A DNA stretch of 64,000 nucleotides from Symsagittifera roscoffensis (lineage: Eukaryota > Xenacoelomorpha > Acoela > Convolutidae). Each line of letters opens with the position of its first letter. Within the stretch, counting starts at the first letter, position 1. The notes beneath the pieces are model-generated. The model was not told the origin of the DNA. It did no database searches and saw only the letters and a program-made list of their open reading frames with translations. The position numbers and the translations under genes were made by a program. The stretch covers positions 41,126,379 through 41,190,378 of the forward strand of contig NC_087067.1 of NCBI RefSeq assembly GCF_963678635.1, in the 5' to 3' direction. Positions 44,901 through 59,900 of this stretch are shown piece after piece.

Positions 44901-47900
44901 GAAGTGCATCTAGTTTTTTCTATAAAAAAAATAAGGAGAAACAGATCACGCAGGGAAAATCTAAACGCCAAAATAATTTAAATGAACTATCAACCTCAGA
45001 ATTAGCAGCTTATCAACCTCAGAATTAGCAGCTATCAACCTCAGAATTTGAAGAAAAGAAGTTACCAAAAAACGGTCAAATTTCAAAAATTGGACCTTGT
45101 TTCAGGACACATATATATTTTTCAAAATGCAGGACATGGCCGCTTGCTCCGGACAGATTTCTATAATTTTTTCTCTTTCGGTTAAACCCTCAATCTCTGA
45201 CTTGGCAGGTTAATTTCAGAAGTTTTGAAAATTAACTAAAGTGTAAAAAAAAATCAGCTTGTTTGAGGCCATATTTTTTTTCTACCAAAATTAGGAAATA
45301 ACCACTTGAGAAGAGGGAGATCCCCATGATTTTTTCTTTTGACTAAAACCTTCATCTCTGATTAGTGCATTTAATATTTGAGAAAATGAAAAAATTCAAA
45401 GCAAATAGGTCAAAAATCGGCCTACTAAAACTTTCGAAGGCCTTAGACCGTAGGGTCAAATGAAAAGAGACTAGCGAATTATGCAGGCACATGAAAAAGC
45501 AGTCGGTTTGTCAATTGGTACAACTTTTGGACAAAATCCTTGCAGCGCTTCGCAAACACTACTGAGAACATGACAAACAGCAGCGCTATAAAGAGCGATG
45601 AGAAAAAGTCTCAAATTCAAACCTACGACCAACTGCCAGCTGGAATACAAGAGCTTCACGCACTAATCACTCAGCCACGGCCGCTTAATTAATGACAAAC
45701 ACTAGTCATAGTCACAAATAAAGCAGAGAACAGATGCTATCCAAATTCCAAGGCTACAGTGCAACTTCCAGATACGTGAACACTTTCAGTGAACACTTTT
45801 AATTGCGAGTTAGGTTAGAAAAAAGAAGGGCCCTTGAAATACACTAAGGCTCGCAAGCTCGCTAGTGAAAAAAAAGGCTGGGTAATTTTTGAGGAAAAAT
45901 GAAATTTCTGCGAAACGAGCGAAAAATTTCCAAAAGCATTGCAAAAAAAAAACAAAAAATCCAATTTTCTTAATAGCTTTTTTTTCTAACAGACTTAAAA
46001 CTAGCCAAAAACAAAACAACAACACATGCATCTGAACTATCTATGCTTAAATAAGCTTAAAAACCATTAAATTGAAATATACTAACTTTTATTTGCGACT
46101 AGATTAGAAAAAAAATCTTCGTAAAAATACACTACGCTTTGCTACACTACCTTATTTAAGAAAACTGGATCAAAGGTAAAACTTTTATTTCGCTGGGAAA
46201 TTCGATTATAAAACTCCAGATCCGAAAATAGAAGTCGATCACTTTTTCGTGATCGTAAGATTTTGGCTGTTCGATAGTGGAACTTACTTTCCTTTTAACA
46301 AAGAAAATGAACTGAATATAAAAAGAAATCAAAGTCAAACCGCGAAAAAGTACATTTGCGTCTGAACAATTTTTAAGACCTTCCCTGAAAAAAAGGATAA
46401 AGAAAACCATCACGACATATTTCAGAGCCTAAATTACGTTCAGCGACTCTAAAAATGGCCCTAAAGCTCTTTGAAATTGAAATCGCGAAATATTGATAGC
46501 CAAAACGAAAAAATAAATGAAATTTGAGCATGAGCGGTTTTTATGACTTTTCTTAGCAAGAACAAAGCCTAATAAGGAAATAAATCATTCCGCTCATTAA
46601 CATTCAAAAACATAAGGAAAACTCCGACCCGGTCAAAAAATCAAATTTCCTCATTCGAAAGGAAAGGTCACGCTCGACCTATAAACTTCTATGCTCTAAG
46701 TTCTCTAATTAGGGAAAAAATTGAAGTCCAATCTCTTCGTCATCGATTGTTCTTCAATGTTGGCTTTCATGGACATACCGCGATGAAAACTGTTTAGTGA
46801 ACCTTTGCAAGAATCGCGCTAAGTTGGTTGGAATAGGTGGCCTTTTATAGCACCGGAGTCGCTTGTGAAAGAATCAATGCTATTTGATTCAATGAGAGGG
46901 AACTACAAAAAAAAACATGGCCAAAAGACAGTTGGAAAAGTGTCGATGAACTCAAGTAGTTCGAAAAAGAAGACTGTTTTCGTTTACGAAAACTTTCAAA
47001 ATTCCAGTAAGAACAAAACATTTATCTCTTCGAAGCACTTTCTTTGAAGAAAACGGGATCGAACGGGAAAAAGTCTTTCACCTTTTTTTTCAACATTTCA
47101 ACTACTTCCACGCTTTCCTCATAATGTCACATGAACTTCACAAGAATCATATGTCAGACCCACTAACATAGCCGACAATCAGTTGGAAAAGTGTAGAAAA
47201 AAAGGAAACCAAAAAATTGATTGACAATTTTTGAATATTTTTCAAGTTACGAAAAAAGAAATACATCATTTATTTGAATTTCAAATACTGTTTATGAGTG
47301 GTACTTTTTGAAGCAAGAAGTCATTCACATTTTTCGTGAGCTTTTTACTTTAAATGTTCAAAAGTGGAGTTTGCCTTCCTTTTAACAATGGAAATGAGCC
47401 GAACTTAAAAAGATATCAAAAGTCAATCCGCGAAAAATTAAACTTAAGAGCGGACAGACTTTTAAAGTTTTTCCTGAAAAAAAAACATCAAGACCTTTAA
47501 TAAAGAAATCGCTTCGTTCTCTTACAAATGAAAAACGCTGAGCGCCAACGCTATCAATACGAGACGCAAATGAGTGTCTTTAATCCGTTCGTTGACCCTC
47601 AACCAGGTCACTATCGTCCACTATTGATCTGACGAATGCTGGTCTGTTCTGTTCTCTCATAAAAAAAAACGTTTTAATCCCCAACACCTACTTTGTCTTT
47701 GCATTGAGTGATGATGTCTGCGTTGAAGTGTGGCAGCTGTTTGAGGTATGGGTCTCTGTTCCAAATGGCCTGAGTCACCATCTGTGCCAGCTCCATGGCC
47801 GCCAACGCCGGAGACAGGTAACCACTCGAACTCAACACGTCAACACAGGCCTAAACAGAATTCCATCTTTTCTATTGGAATTCTTTTTTTTCAAACTAAA

Positions 47901-50900
47901 AGTACATTTGATTTCTTTTCGGATTATCCTGTTTGAACAAGGATAAACTCGCTCTATACCTCTGCACAGATAACAAAAATCCAGATATTTGCTCTAAGTC
48001 CTTTGCAAAATAAGATTTTGCTTTAAGAAAGCCTTTGCAAAAGTTTTTGCTTCTAGATGGACAAAGCATATTTTTCATCTAGCAGCTCAGATTCTTCCAA
48101 TTTGATATTTGAATTATTGAAGTTCACTCTGATTTCGCAAATAAATTCATGGAAATTGATTATTGAAGAAAAATTCATCCCTTCGAGCAAGTACCATCTA
48201 ATCTTCAACTGATCTATCCATAATATCTTTCTTGCATTTGAAATTTTCGCAGGTCAAACTCGCAATAAATCTTGCGGAACCAGCACAGAAAAATGCAACG
48301 AACTCACACAAACAGACTCTAAAGACATTGTCATGGCTTCACGTTTGATAAAAATTTCCGAAGTCCTTTTGTTGCTCTTCAGTGAACCTTATAGAAAATC
48401 AATCAAATGGATGGGAACACCTATTTTCAAGACAAGCGTTCTTTGTGTAAACTGGAACGTACAAAATCAATTGTTCAACTGACATTGAATTTTGGCGGAT
48501 TTTCAAAATTTTGAGTTCAACTTCACTTTCGCAATTTACTATGTCATTTCATTGGAGCTATTCATGATTCCGCAAACACACAAGAAAACTGTTGAAATAA
48601 AATATAAAAAATTGAACAGTCAAATCAAATTCTCGTTAGGTTAGGATTGGTAAAGTGATTTATCACGAAATAACTAAAAGTCTGAAACAATTAGGGAATA
48701 TTTCAAGTGTGGAAATGAAATTTAAAAACTTCCTTAACTTCAAGTTTTGCTTATTAACTGCTTTTTACTCTATTTTAGGCTCTATAAAAATCTTTTCGTA
48801 CAATAACAAACAGTGATGGCTAAACTATCGATAGGATTATTTCAACGAGCTTTTTCTGTTGTACGGCCATTATCTACACATTAAATGTACTGTTCTATTT
48901 GAATTTAATTTTGGAGATTTCTTTTCGCAGTAATTAGTTTCAACATATCAGATTCAAGTATTATGATTCAGATTTCAAAGTCTCAAAAAACCAATTAGGG
49001 GAGTGTAAAAGAAACAACATATTTCATCAATCGGTAACTGCAGTTCGCTGATCATACCTGAATGAGTCTGATGGAGTGTGTTAGAATGTCGTTGGTATCT
49101 GCCTGCAGTTCTGGACTCAGTTGAATCCTAGACAGATGAGCTTGGAGGAGAAGTGAGGCTTTCACGTGTGGGTCTGCAAATTTCACCGACTTATCTGGCT
49201 TGTAGGGAATGTGTTGTATCAACTAAAACCAGACAAAAATATGTAATACAAATTGTTTCCAGAGGTATTGGTCACTTTTGCGTATTCCGTGTATCTTTCT
49301 TTTAAATATTTTTTACACAGAGGCGAAGCGAGAAAACGAAAAAAAGCTCTATAACGTGCAATAATAAAAATTATAAATGAGCCTCGAATAAGCAAAAAAA
49401 AATTCGGCTACATCTGAGATTTGAAACTGAGACCTAGAGATTAAAAGTCTCACACACTAACCACTCAACCACGGAAGCTTAATACACGCCAAACACTAGC
49501 CACAATAAAATCAGAGAACAGATGCTATGCAATTTCGAAATAAGCGAGTTAGGTTAGAAAAAAAAGAAGGTTCGTAATAACACACTAAACTGATCGCAAA
49601 AGTAAAGATATCAGCCTGAAATCAAGAGCAGTTATAGCTGAAACAGCAGGTTCAGCTCAGCTTTTCGGCATTAATGTATAAAAACTTGGTCAAAACTATT
49701 TTCAAAACTCTTTCCAAATCAAAATTAAAATTCGATTCAATCAACAATAGTCTTCGTGATAGCTGATCATTTTTGTTGATGAGCTTAAAGTGGGTAAGAA
49801 CTTAGTGTTTGTCTGAATTCATTTAAAAAACTGTAATCCACTCAAAATCAGGCACCAAAAATAACACAGAAGCTGGAGTTCGCAAACATAAGCAAAAAGA
49901 AACACCCAAGAAGTAGCTTAAAAAGTAAAAACAATTCTTAAAATGACCATTTATATATTCAGAAATTCTCCTCTCTTCCAAACGTGACACCGCAATACAT
50001 TTACATGTCACAGCGTGTTTTTTTGCAGAATGCATTACGTGAGTTTTCATTCCGGACAATCTCTGATTCAAAATACGCAATAAGTAAGCCCAGACAAACT
50101 AGCGATTATACAGTATGACATGTATATTATTTGAGACGTCAACATTTTCTGATATGTACCTGTCGTAATAAATTGTCCTCCTTGTGTCTGATAGGAATGA
50201 CATCGAACTCTGCCGCATTGCAGATGATGTCGATGAGGCCCTTCACTTTGGTCTTGTTCGTCAGACTCATGCTGAACAGTTCTATGGTGGTGTAGTTTAT
50301 GTAGTAGTAGGCTGCTATCATGCCCAGATTGAGGGGGGTGACGTCCATCCCACCCACTATGTCAATACACTACACACAACAATCCATTATGTAATAACAG
50401 CCCATTATGCAATGAAGGTATGTTTATGGCGACAGGATACTTAGCTCTATTCCAATTCAGTCTATGTTCTGTGCCATCTTCATATGCGTTCATATTTACC
50501 CTCTGCCAATTTTACTCTGAACTTATCCTATACATCGTATGTTGATTTACAAGAAGTTAATTTCAATTAGCAACAACTGTTTAGATAATTCACTGCCCGT
50601 GCCTCCTCCAGCTAACAAACAGTCATCACTTACTGTCAAAGGGTGATTTCGCCAAATAGTTTTTTGGCTATAGTTTCAATCTATTTTGCAGTTACAATAA
50701 GGCGATGGATGGGTTCCGTGAATTGAACATAACCAGCCTTTGTGTTATTATTAGTTGAGAGCGAAAACACTTATTAGAACCCATTAGGACGGGATTGCTA
50801 ACTAGGTCCAATTTAATTTCAAGAACCACAAGCAAACAAAGCACACAATATGAAGTTTAATCAGTTTCAACAAATCGAATGTCAAATGGTAGTGAAGATA

Positions 50901-53900
50901 AGGCTCAATATCTTTTCCATCCAACTAGCCTACGTTTATTGTTCGAAATCAAATCAATTTTTCAAAGCTTTTATTTCCATATTCATACATAAATTGTAGT
51001 TTTATTTTCAACTATCATTTAATTAAATTTACTTAACTTCTAAGGACTTTTTGATTTTAAGCGTCGAGAATTAATCGAAAGAACTTTTTGTTCAACAAAA
51101 AAATTGCACAGGATGAAGTTAAATATACCATACACTTTGAAAATTAGCAAGCAGAATCATTGATACTCTTGTTACCTTAGACTGTTGGAGGTCACTGAGG
51201 GTCGTCTCCACCAATTCTGACATATGTTCCGACAGATGTCGATGGGTCGTACCTAGAGGCAACAAAACAACAATTTTAAATAATAAGCAACTAATCTGAC
51301 ACATCGAACTAAGCTGAGGGTTCAAAAACCGGATAAAAATTTACTTATACGCGCAATACCTCACCTAAGCCTTTATTGGCGTCTATGATGCCTTCTGAAA
51401 AACTTTCGTATTGGTCATAAAATGGATACGCTACTAGGGTCGAGAAAATGAATGCAAAGGTTAGCCTCCCAGCAAATTGTGCCTCCCTACTCCGCCATTG
51501 GCTTTACACGAATTTCTATCATCTTCACATTGAAACATAGCCAACAGAGTTGAAAAGTGTCCATGAACGCCAGTAAACAGAAAAAAACTACTGACTTGTT
51601 TTTTTTGAAAAATTTCATTTTCGAATAATTTCCAAGAAAAAATATATTCTTTACAGCTCTTTGAATTTCTGGAACAACTTATGATTGACATTTTTTTGAT
51701 AAAACTAACCAAATGTGAAAAAACTGGATAATTATATATAAAAAAAAAATCGCCAGGAAATCTAATAATTAAATTTCATTTTCGAAGTACGAAGTCGATC
51801 AAGTTTTAGTGATCTTTACACTTTCGCTGTTCGATAGTCGAGTTTGCCTTCCTTTTAACAAAGAAAATGAACCTGAACTTAAAAAACAAAAAAAAAAAAT
51901 CATCACGACCTACATAAGAGTCTGAACTACAATCGTCGACACTTAAAAACAGCCTAAGTAAATAATTCACAGTTTGGCCAATACTATCAAACAAGAGAAC
52001 ATTTTGGTTCAAAATACCTTGCAAGTTGTAGTAGTTGGGATTTTGAGTCATCCTCCTGTATATGAATGTCCACGTCAAATAATCAACAGCATCCTGTTTA
52101 TTCTCAATAGTCTTCGTCACAACCTTAAAAAAATAAGAATCAAATTAATTCAAATTCTCTCCGTTCATGAATTGAAAATTGACAAGTTTCTAATTTTGTT
52201 CTGCCCACTCCCAAGATTGGGATGGCACTAAGCCCAGCGTGGATATTTTTACTCGATTAACTCAAAAAGATTGGGAATTGAAAATGGTATCTATCATATT
52301 GAAACAATATCAGATTTGATGAGAATCAAACCATTGAACTCCTTGTATCAAAGACACGTCATGATTATTGTTGTGACATCTGGAAGTGGGAGACATGGAT
52401 AAGCGTTAATAAAATGAAGAAGCGCAGACAAAACTGCTAATTTTTCAATTTTTTTTTGAACTAACATGATTGACAAAATTTCATTCACACAAACATAGCC
52501 AACAGAGTTGAAAAAGCGTAGCGTCTATGAATGCAAGGGAAAAAGTGATTTAATTGATGAAAAAACTTCAATTTTAGAAATTTAAAGTTAAAAATATATG
52601 GGCTTAAAGCTCTCTGAATTTCAAGAACTATATCATCGACACTTTTTCGAGAAAACTAAAACTAAATTGAAGAAAATTGGATCTATAGCTAAAGTTTGTA
52701 TTCCGCTGGTAGATCTGAAAAAAAAACTTACGAAAGTAGATGTTGATCACGTTTTTCGTGACCTTTTCGCTTTCGTAATCGGACACGGCAATTTGTCTAC
52801 TTTTTAGCAAACGAAATGGAATTGAACTCAAAAAGTGCAGATATACCTAAGTGTATTTGTAAATGCATTGTTCATTTGTGAATGCATTAGCAAGTATGAA
52901 TTTATTTCTGCAGTGCTTGGAGCATTTTAAGACTTTCCTGAAAAAAAATCATGACGGCTTATAAAAGAGTCTTCAATACGTTCATCGAATCTTAATAACC
53001 CCTTTTGAGAAAATGGAATACTGGGTAAGTACTCTAGCATCTCTAGAAATTACATTCACACTTTTGAAACTAAAATCTAAGCGTCAATTTCCTTGCCACA
53101 TAGCAGACCAATTTTTATGTCAATTGAATTCACATGGGCATGTTTATCTAGAAGTCACGTGAGCTGAATGCTTTACTTAATTTTCGAAGCTTACATCACA
53201 GGACTTTTTCGAGCTCCAGTCCAGTACAATGGCGAAAATGGAGTCTCAAGAAACTGAAAAGATCCCTAACTTAAACTTTAATGCTTTAAGGTTTAATAAA
53301 GTGATTGTTTCGGTTTAACAAAGCATCAAATAAGTTCTCGTGTGAGCCAGGTATGTTAATTAAGTTTGAAAAAACTCTTGTTCGTCTTTTATCTAGGTAA
53401 TGAACTGCTGTCTGTCTACACTTTAGCCCTCGATTTCATAATTTCTATCTATAAGGACCCAAGGAGAGCACAATTTAAGCAAAATGTTATTTATTCTGCA
53501 CGTTTTTTTTTCGAAATATATATATTTTTAAAATAGGGTCTGTTTAGTGGTTTTATTTTTCGATCTTTAGTACAAAAATACGCGCTTTTCCCTTCTTATT
53601 GCTTAATATGGCATATGCAAAATAATTTTGTTTACCTAAAACCAAGTAAAACAGCAAAACAGAAAAGAATTCTAAAATTCAATAAAACGAAAATAAGACA
53701 ACGAAAACAAGACTTGAAAACACTCCACACTGGCGGTGGGGGTTCGAGCCCTCAATTCACCGGGCCCAACTCGAACACCACAGCACTGACTACTAACAAC
53801 TAACTCTTCCACGCATGCTTTAACATTAAATATCAGGCAGCAATGAATGTGATTTAACTGCCGAGTCTAACTTATGCGTCATACATAAAGCGTTCAATTG

Positions 53901-56900
53901 GAAAACATATCCAGTAGACAGCTGAAAAAAGTCAACAAACTCAAGGAAACAAAAAACCGATCTTGTTCCTTCAACACATAAGCAGCAGACAGTTGGAAAA
54001 GAGTCAATGAACGCATGGAAACGAACAAAAATACTGGCTTTTGAAGAAAAATACTGACTAATACTTTTCAAATACTTAGAACAAAAAAAACGTAAGCTAT
54101 CGAATTTAAAAAACACACGCAAGCAAGTACATGAAAATGTAAAGAACAAATCATGATTGCCACTTTTTTACACAGAAGTGAAGCTTCGCAAACATTAGCA
54201 AAAACACGACGGAAAGCAGCTCTATAAAAAGCAAGAAAAATGAGAAATAAGCCTCGAATTAGTAAAAGAAAAAAAAATCGGCTACAAATGATATTCGAAT
54301 CAGCGACCTATAGATTAAGAGTCTCACACACTAACCACGGAAGCTTCATTGGTCCAAAACACTAACCACATATAAAGCACAGAACAGATGCTAGGCAATT
54401 TCCAATGTTACAGTGAAATTTCCAAACAAGTGAACACTTTTAATGAACACTTTTATTTGCGAGTTAGCTTAGAAAAAAAGGTTCGTAATAATACACTAAG
54501 CTGATCAATTGTAGTGACATTAAATTGCTGAACTATGAAATGTCACGCCATGATTTCTCATCTTGTTATCTAAACTTATTGATATTTGTATACCTTAGTA
54601 AAGATCACTAACTTTGTGAGCAACCACCAAGACCGGTTGCCACCTTATTATATATCAAATTTAACTTGTGAAATGGCATTTGAACAAAAAGAGTTCAGAG
54701 CTAAAAGCTTTGTTACACTAGTGTAGACAAACATGAAAAGGATTTTAAAAAAAAATTCAAACCGCGACAATTAAATTAAAGCGTGAACAAATTTTAAGAC
54801 CTATAAAAAGTCTTCACTGCGTTCATTCACTCTTAGAAACTTTAGCATTTGATTTTCAAATAAAAAATATACGCGCTTAGAGCTCCTCGAAAGCAAGAAC
54901 AATTTAGTTTAGACACTTTTTTTTATAAACTTAACCCAATTTGAAAAAATTGGATCAAAGGGCAAAATTTCTATTCCGTTGGTATTTTGAAAAGTAAAAT
55001 CCGCTTTTGTATCAAGATGTCGACCATGTTTCTCGTTAACTTAGACCTTTTGCTGTTCTACAAGTTTGCCTTGGTTTTAAAGGAAATGATTTGAACTTCA
55101 TTACGGTCGTTGACACTTTAAAACTTCATTACTTTATAAGTCAAATTCCGATGTTAAACAAATGGTTCTATTTCCAGTTAAGTTTAAGGTAATTCACCAG
55201 TGCTTCGAGTTAGAATTTATCAAAGACAGTGAATAATTATTATGGCATACAATACTCGAATGAGTGATCATTGAGATAACTGAACTTAGCGAGTTTCTTG
55301 ATTTATAAGAAAAGCTAACAACCGATTGCTGCTGCCTTCTTCTTTGACTTAACCAAAAACGCTCTTAGAAAAATAAACATGATAGCTAAGCACTGATGTT
55401 CAGGTTATAAAATTCACACCGAGGCGAAGCTGCGGTTCACAAACACATGCGAGAACACGACCAAAAAGCAGCTCTATCAAGTGAAATAAGCTTCGAATTA
55501 GCAAAAACTCGCCTACGTATAAGATTCGAATCTGCGACCTACTGCAATCAAGAGATTTTTAGTCTCTCGCACTATCCACTCAGCCACGCTAGCTTAACAA
55601 CCGACAAACACTATTCACGAATGAAGCAACTACATATACTAATAACTTGCCATTGCCATTCAGCAAAAGTGGCGCCAAATACAAATAGATTCAATTTTGC
55701 ATGTAATAATTTGGAATATAACAAACAGAAGGCATCCACACTAACTTTGCATGTAACTAATCGAAAAGCATAAAAACACATTATGTATAAATTATGCAGT
55801 TCAAAAAAATTGCGAGATACATTGAGTTAGAAAATTTCTTAATCGAGTTTTCATTATTGTTATGTTGTTTGAAACAAATATTTTTTTTTGGTTCATTTGA
55901 TGCATTCAAAATACATCAACTGTGTTAACTTATTACTTTTCGAATGTCAAAGCACATGCTGTCAAAAAGCTGAAAAAGTGCTTTAAATGTGGCACCAATA
56001 TTTGCGACTTAGGTTGAAAAGAAAGAAGGTTCGTACTAATACACTCGCTTCGCAAGTATAAACATAGAAAAATTTTGCACATTTCGAACGGTCGAAATAT
56101 TGCTAGCAATAAGAAAAAAAATCAAATCAATTCTACACGCAAAGAACGATTGATAAGTAGTTAAGTCATTATTTTCTGCTACGGTTTTCAATTTTGTAAT
56201 ATTTCAACCCAGTGGTTTATAAACCAGCCAAGCATAAGCCAGCTTCCATATGCTTCACATACTCTGCACAGTTTCGGCTGGTTTCTACTTGGGCTGGTTT
56301 GTTCACCTTCTCCTGAATCAATAAAATTAGTTTTTTAATAGAATAAAAAGGATCTTTGATCTTTCAGATGGGCACGAGCTACTATTTAACAGATCGATTC
56401 TAACTCAACAGACTTCATAACACAGATGTAGATGACAATTGAATTATGCTATTCATCAAATAGAGTCCTTAGCCTCCAAGCTGAACCGGATAAACACTCC
56501 CGATTTCGTTAATCATAATTGTTATTCTTGGCAAGCTAATACAAGAAAGCGAATTCAAAATTGTTTGTTATGCATGATTCCTTAAGCAAGATATGTTAAA
56601 AAATCAGTTTGACTGATATATTTAAACTCCGGATTATGATTTCAATTAACTCAACTTAAAAAAAGCTGCATACTTTCTATGCACAAATTTATTAAGTTTA
56701 TTAAATTTCACAAAGGTAATACTAGCACTTCCGATACAACAAAAACAATGCGTTACAAGATCTTAAATAGGAAAAGGGAATTTTTATGAAAAATTAAGTT
56801 AAAAAATTACTTAGAGAAGTAAAAAAAATAGACTTACAAAAATTTCACACAGAGGCGCAGCTACGCTTCTCAAACACTTGCGAGAACATGACCAAAAAGC

Positions 56901-59900
56901 AGCTCTATCAAGTGAAAAAAAAAGTAGAAATAGGCCTCGAATTATCAAAAACCCGGCTACGTGTCGGATTCGAATCTGCGACCTAGCAAATTTGAGTCTC
57001 ACGCACTAAACACTCAGCCATGGATGCTTCAAATCCCAAAAACTAGCCACCAATAACGCAGCTACATATGGTAATAAATTGCCAATTCGATGCAGCAAAA
57101 GTAACACCAAATACAAAAAGACACAAATTTGCATGTAATAAATTGGAAAGCATAAAGCCAAATTATGTATAAATTATGCATCTCAAAAAAATTGCGAGTT
57201 AAATTGAGTTGAAAAATTTCTGAAATCGAGCTTTTTATTATTGTACTGCTGTTTGAAACATATTTTTTTCGGTTCATTTGATGAATTAAACTTGCATCAG
57301 CTGTGTTAACTTTTTATTTATCAAGTGTCAAAGCACATATGATATTAAACTGCTACCGCAGCCTACCACTTCAACAGTGCCACCAAAAATAGCACTTTTA
57401 TTTGCCACTTAGGTTGGAAAAAAAGTTCGTACTAAAACATTTGGCTTCGCAAGTGTAATTACCGAGCGGCAACTAAGGCTACAATTTTTGGGTCGACCCC
57501 TGTTGAACCGAAAACAAAACTTATGAAAATTATAGAGCTATAAAAATATTTTGCCCTCAAAACTGCGCATTATAAGTTGACATAGGTGACATAATATAGG
57601 CCAAAGCCGTTTAATCCAAAAAAAAAATTATAGAACTTTCTGTTGTAGTAAATTTGTTCAAATCAATAAATAACTCATGCTTCAGAAATTACCAGATAGT
57701 ATAAATGTCATTTCAAAAATAACGGAAAATGAACCGACAGAAACTAGGAAGAAAACCACGAATCCGAGAAACATTCTTCGAGAAAACTATTTGAAAAAAT
57801 AATTACTGTCAGAAATGAACTTTAGCGAATTACTACCAAGCCTACATGATGGTAGTTTTGTTAAAATTTTCGAGAAATTGAGCATGTCAGCAGTATTAAA
57901 ATTCTGTGAACAAAGTTGTTTACGGGAAAAAAAGCCAAGTACCCGGTAGCATTATCCTTGCCGATTACAAGGGCAATGAATAACTAACCTCTGCGTTGAA
58001 GTGATCATGTAAATTCTGGTCCAAATGGGACTCAATAGGCAGTGGCTCATAGAGGAACTTCTTGTAGAAGTCCTTCTTGCTGTTCTGACACAGCAACATA
58101 CAAATGCCCTCATTGTCGTGCTTCGGCCTGTTTAAAAATAAAACAGTTTTTAAAAAGAACGTTGTACCCCTTTCTACTGAAAAAGTTAGTAAATTTCGTC
58201 AAGTAAATCAATTCAGTATCAATTTTCATTAAATCAGTGTCAAAACCCTCGCCTGTTAGCTCTTCCGAGCATGTGTAATACATCTGTGATTGGGTAGTCC
58301 ACGTATGAGTGTACTTGTCCATTGTAGTATTGGGTGTCGATTATGACCACTAAATGGGCGTGGGCTGTCAGAGACCAGCAGAGACTGCGAGAGGCCACGA
58401 TGATCTATCAAAAAAAATAGTCACGCTTATCACGATCCTCGTTGTCTTTTGTTAAACTTGAAATTGACACCTATACGAAGCAACATGTTCTGATAATTTC
58501 AGTTCATTCCATTCTGATCGCTAATTAAATTTCACTGTGCTGTTATCCAAAACTAAGGATGATCCTTTCCCATGTTCTCTCATAGTTTATTCTCTCAACA
58601 TTAGTTCTTGACAGTATTATTTGTAATCTTCTCTGCTTCAAAAAGAAGAACCTGAATGTAACTGACCTGCACAGCTCCAGCGTCGAACAGTTGCTGGACG
58701 ATGGAGAGATCCTTCTTGGACAGTCCCTCGTGAGTGAATGCCACTCCTGAAGAGAGAGTCTCTCTTAGTGTCTCATCTTCTACCATGTCCACGTACTGCT
58801 TCAGGTCACTCTCCGAACAGTGCAGGAACCTGGAAAAAAACATACATTTACTCAGAATTTTTTCCACCAACCATCCTCGTCACTAAAAATTCTCCATTGC
58901 GTGACATAGCGACTCAAAGTATGAAACGAACCTAGCCAACAGTCATTTGGAAAAAAAAGTCAAGGATCGCAAGGAAATAGAAAAAACACTGACTTTTTTA
59001 AAATAAACTTACGAATTTCAAAGAAAACATTAAATGGCCTTGCAGCTCTTTGATTTTCGAGAACAATTTATTGAGTTTCTCGTGACCTTTACACTTTTGC
59101 TGTTCGGTAGTCGAGTTTACCTGCAACAAATTAGAGCCTTGAAAAAATCACCAAGACCAATAACAGAGTATTCGCTACGTTCATGACTCTTAAAAATATA
59201 GTATTTAGAATGGTTGATTTATTCAGCATGTCAAATAGGTTTGGATTGTACCAAAGCTGAATACATTTTCAATCGGTTTGGTATATCAAAAAAGATAACA
59301 GAAATCTTATCAATCAATTTAAAAAAAAAACATTTCGATATTACAAATGCAAACACAGCAAAATTCACCTTTTTGGACTGAGCTCAGCCGCACAATATGT
59401 CAGCAAGTCGATCGCCGTTATTTTTGTCTGTTTGCGTGATGGCACAAACACCAGAACTGGCTTCCTGGGTGAGTGCTTTATGATTGCATTGTAGGCTGGC
59501 TTGGACATTGCCAGTAGTCTGGATGCATTGTGGCTGATGTTGAAACCCTATCAAAAATTAAATGATTAGAATATATTTGGACCAATGAATTTTTTAGTAT
59601 AACTTTTTAGTTTTAGATCATAATTTAACAACCATGTGTTAAACGTACCTGAATATGCAACTCTAATGGTAGAGGTCTGACATTAGGATGGAAGTTGAAG
59701 ATTCCGTTGTTGGGACAGCCGAGCCACTGTGCCACATCCCTGGCATTCGCAATAGATGAAGCTAAGCCCACGATACGGATTGGCTTCTCCAAATGAGATG
59801 CCATATTGTGCATACGTGAGCAGATTACCTGAAAAGTTACTAAATTACGCTTACGATTAACACGTATTCATAAGAATGCATACGCTTTTCTGAAATCTAG

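Noticed and set aside
50184-50444. 86-codon plus frame
   Set aside because: Antisense shadow of Brr2 exon 10.
55512-55596. Functional tRNA-Lys gene
   Set aside because: A and B boxes and the anticodon arm are recognisable, but the acceptor stem and T arm do not pair; it is part of a dispersed repeat.
58110-58322. 70-codon minus frame
   Set aside because: A shifted frame across Brr2 exon 6; the correct frame matches the known helicase.
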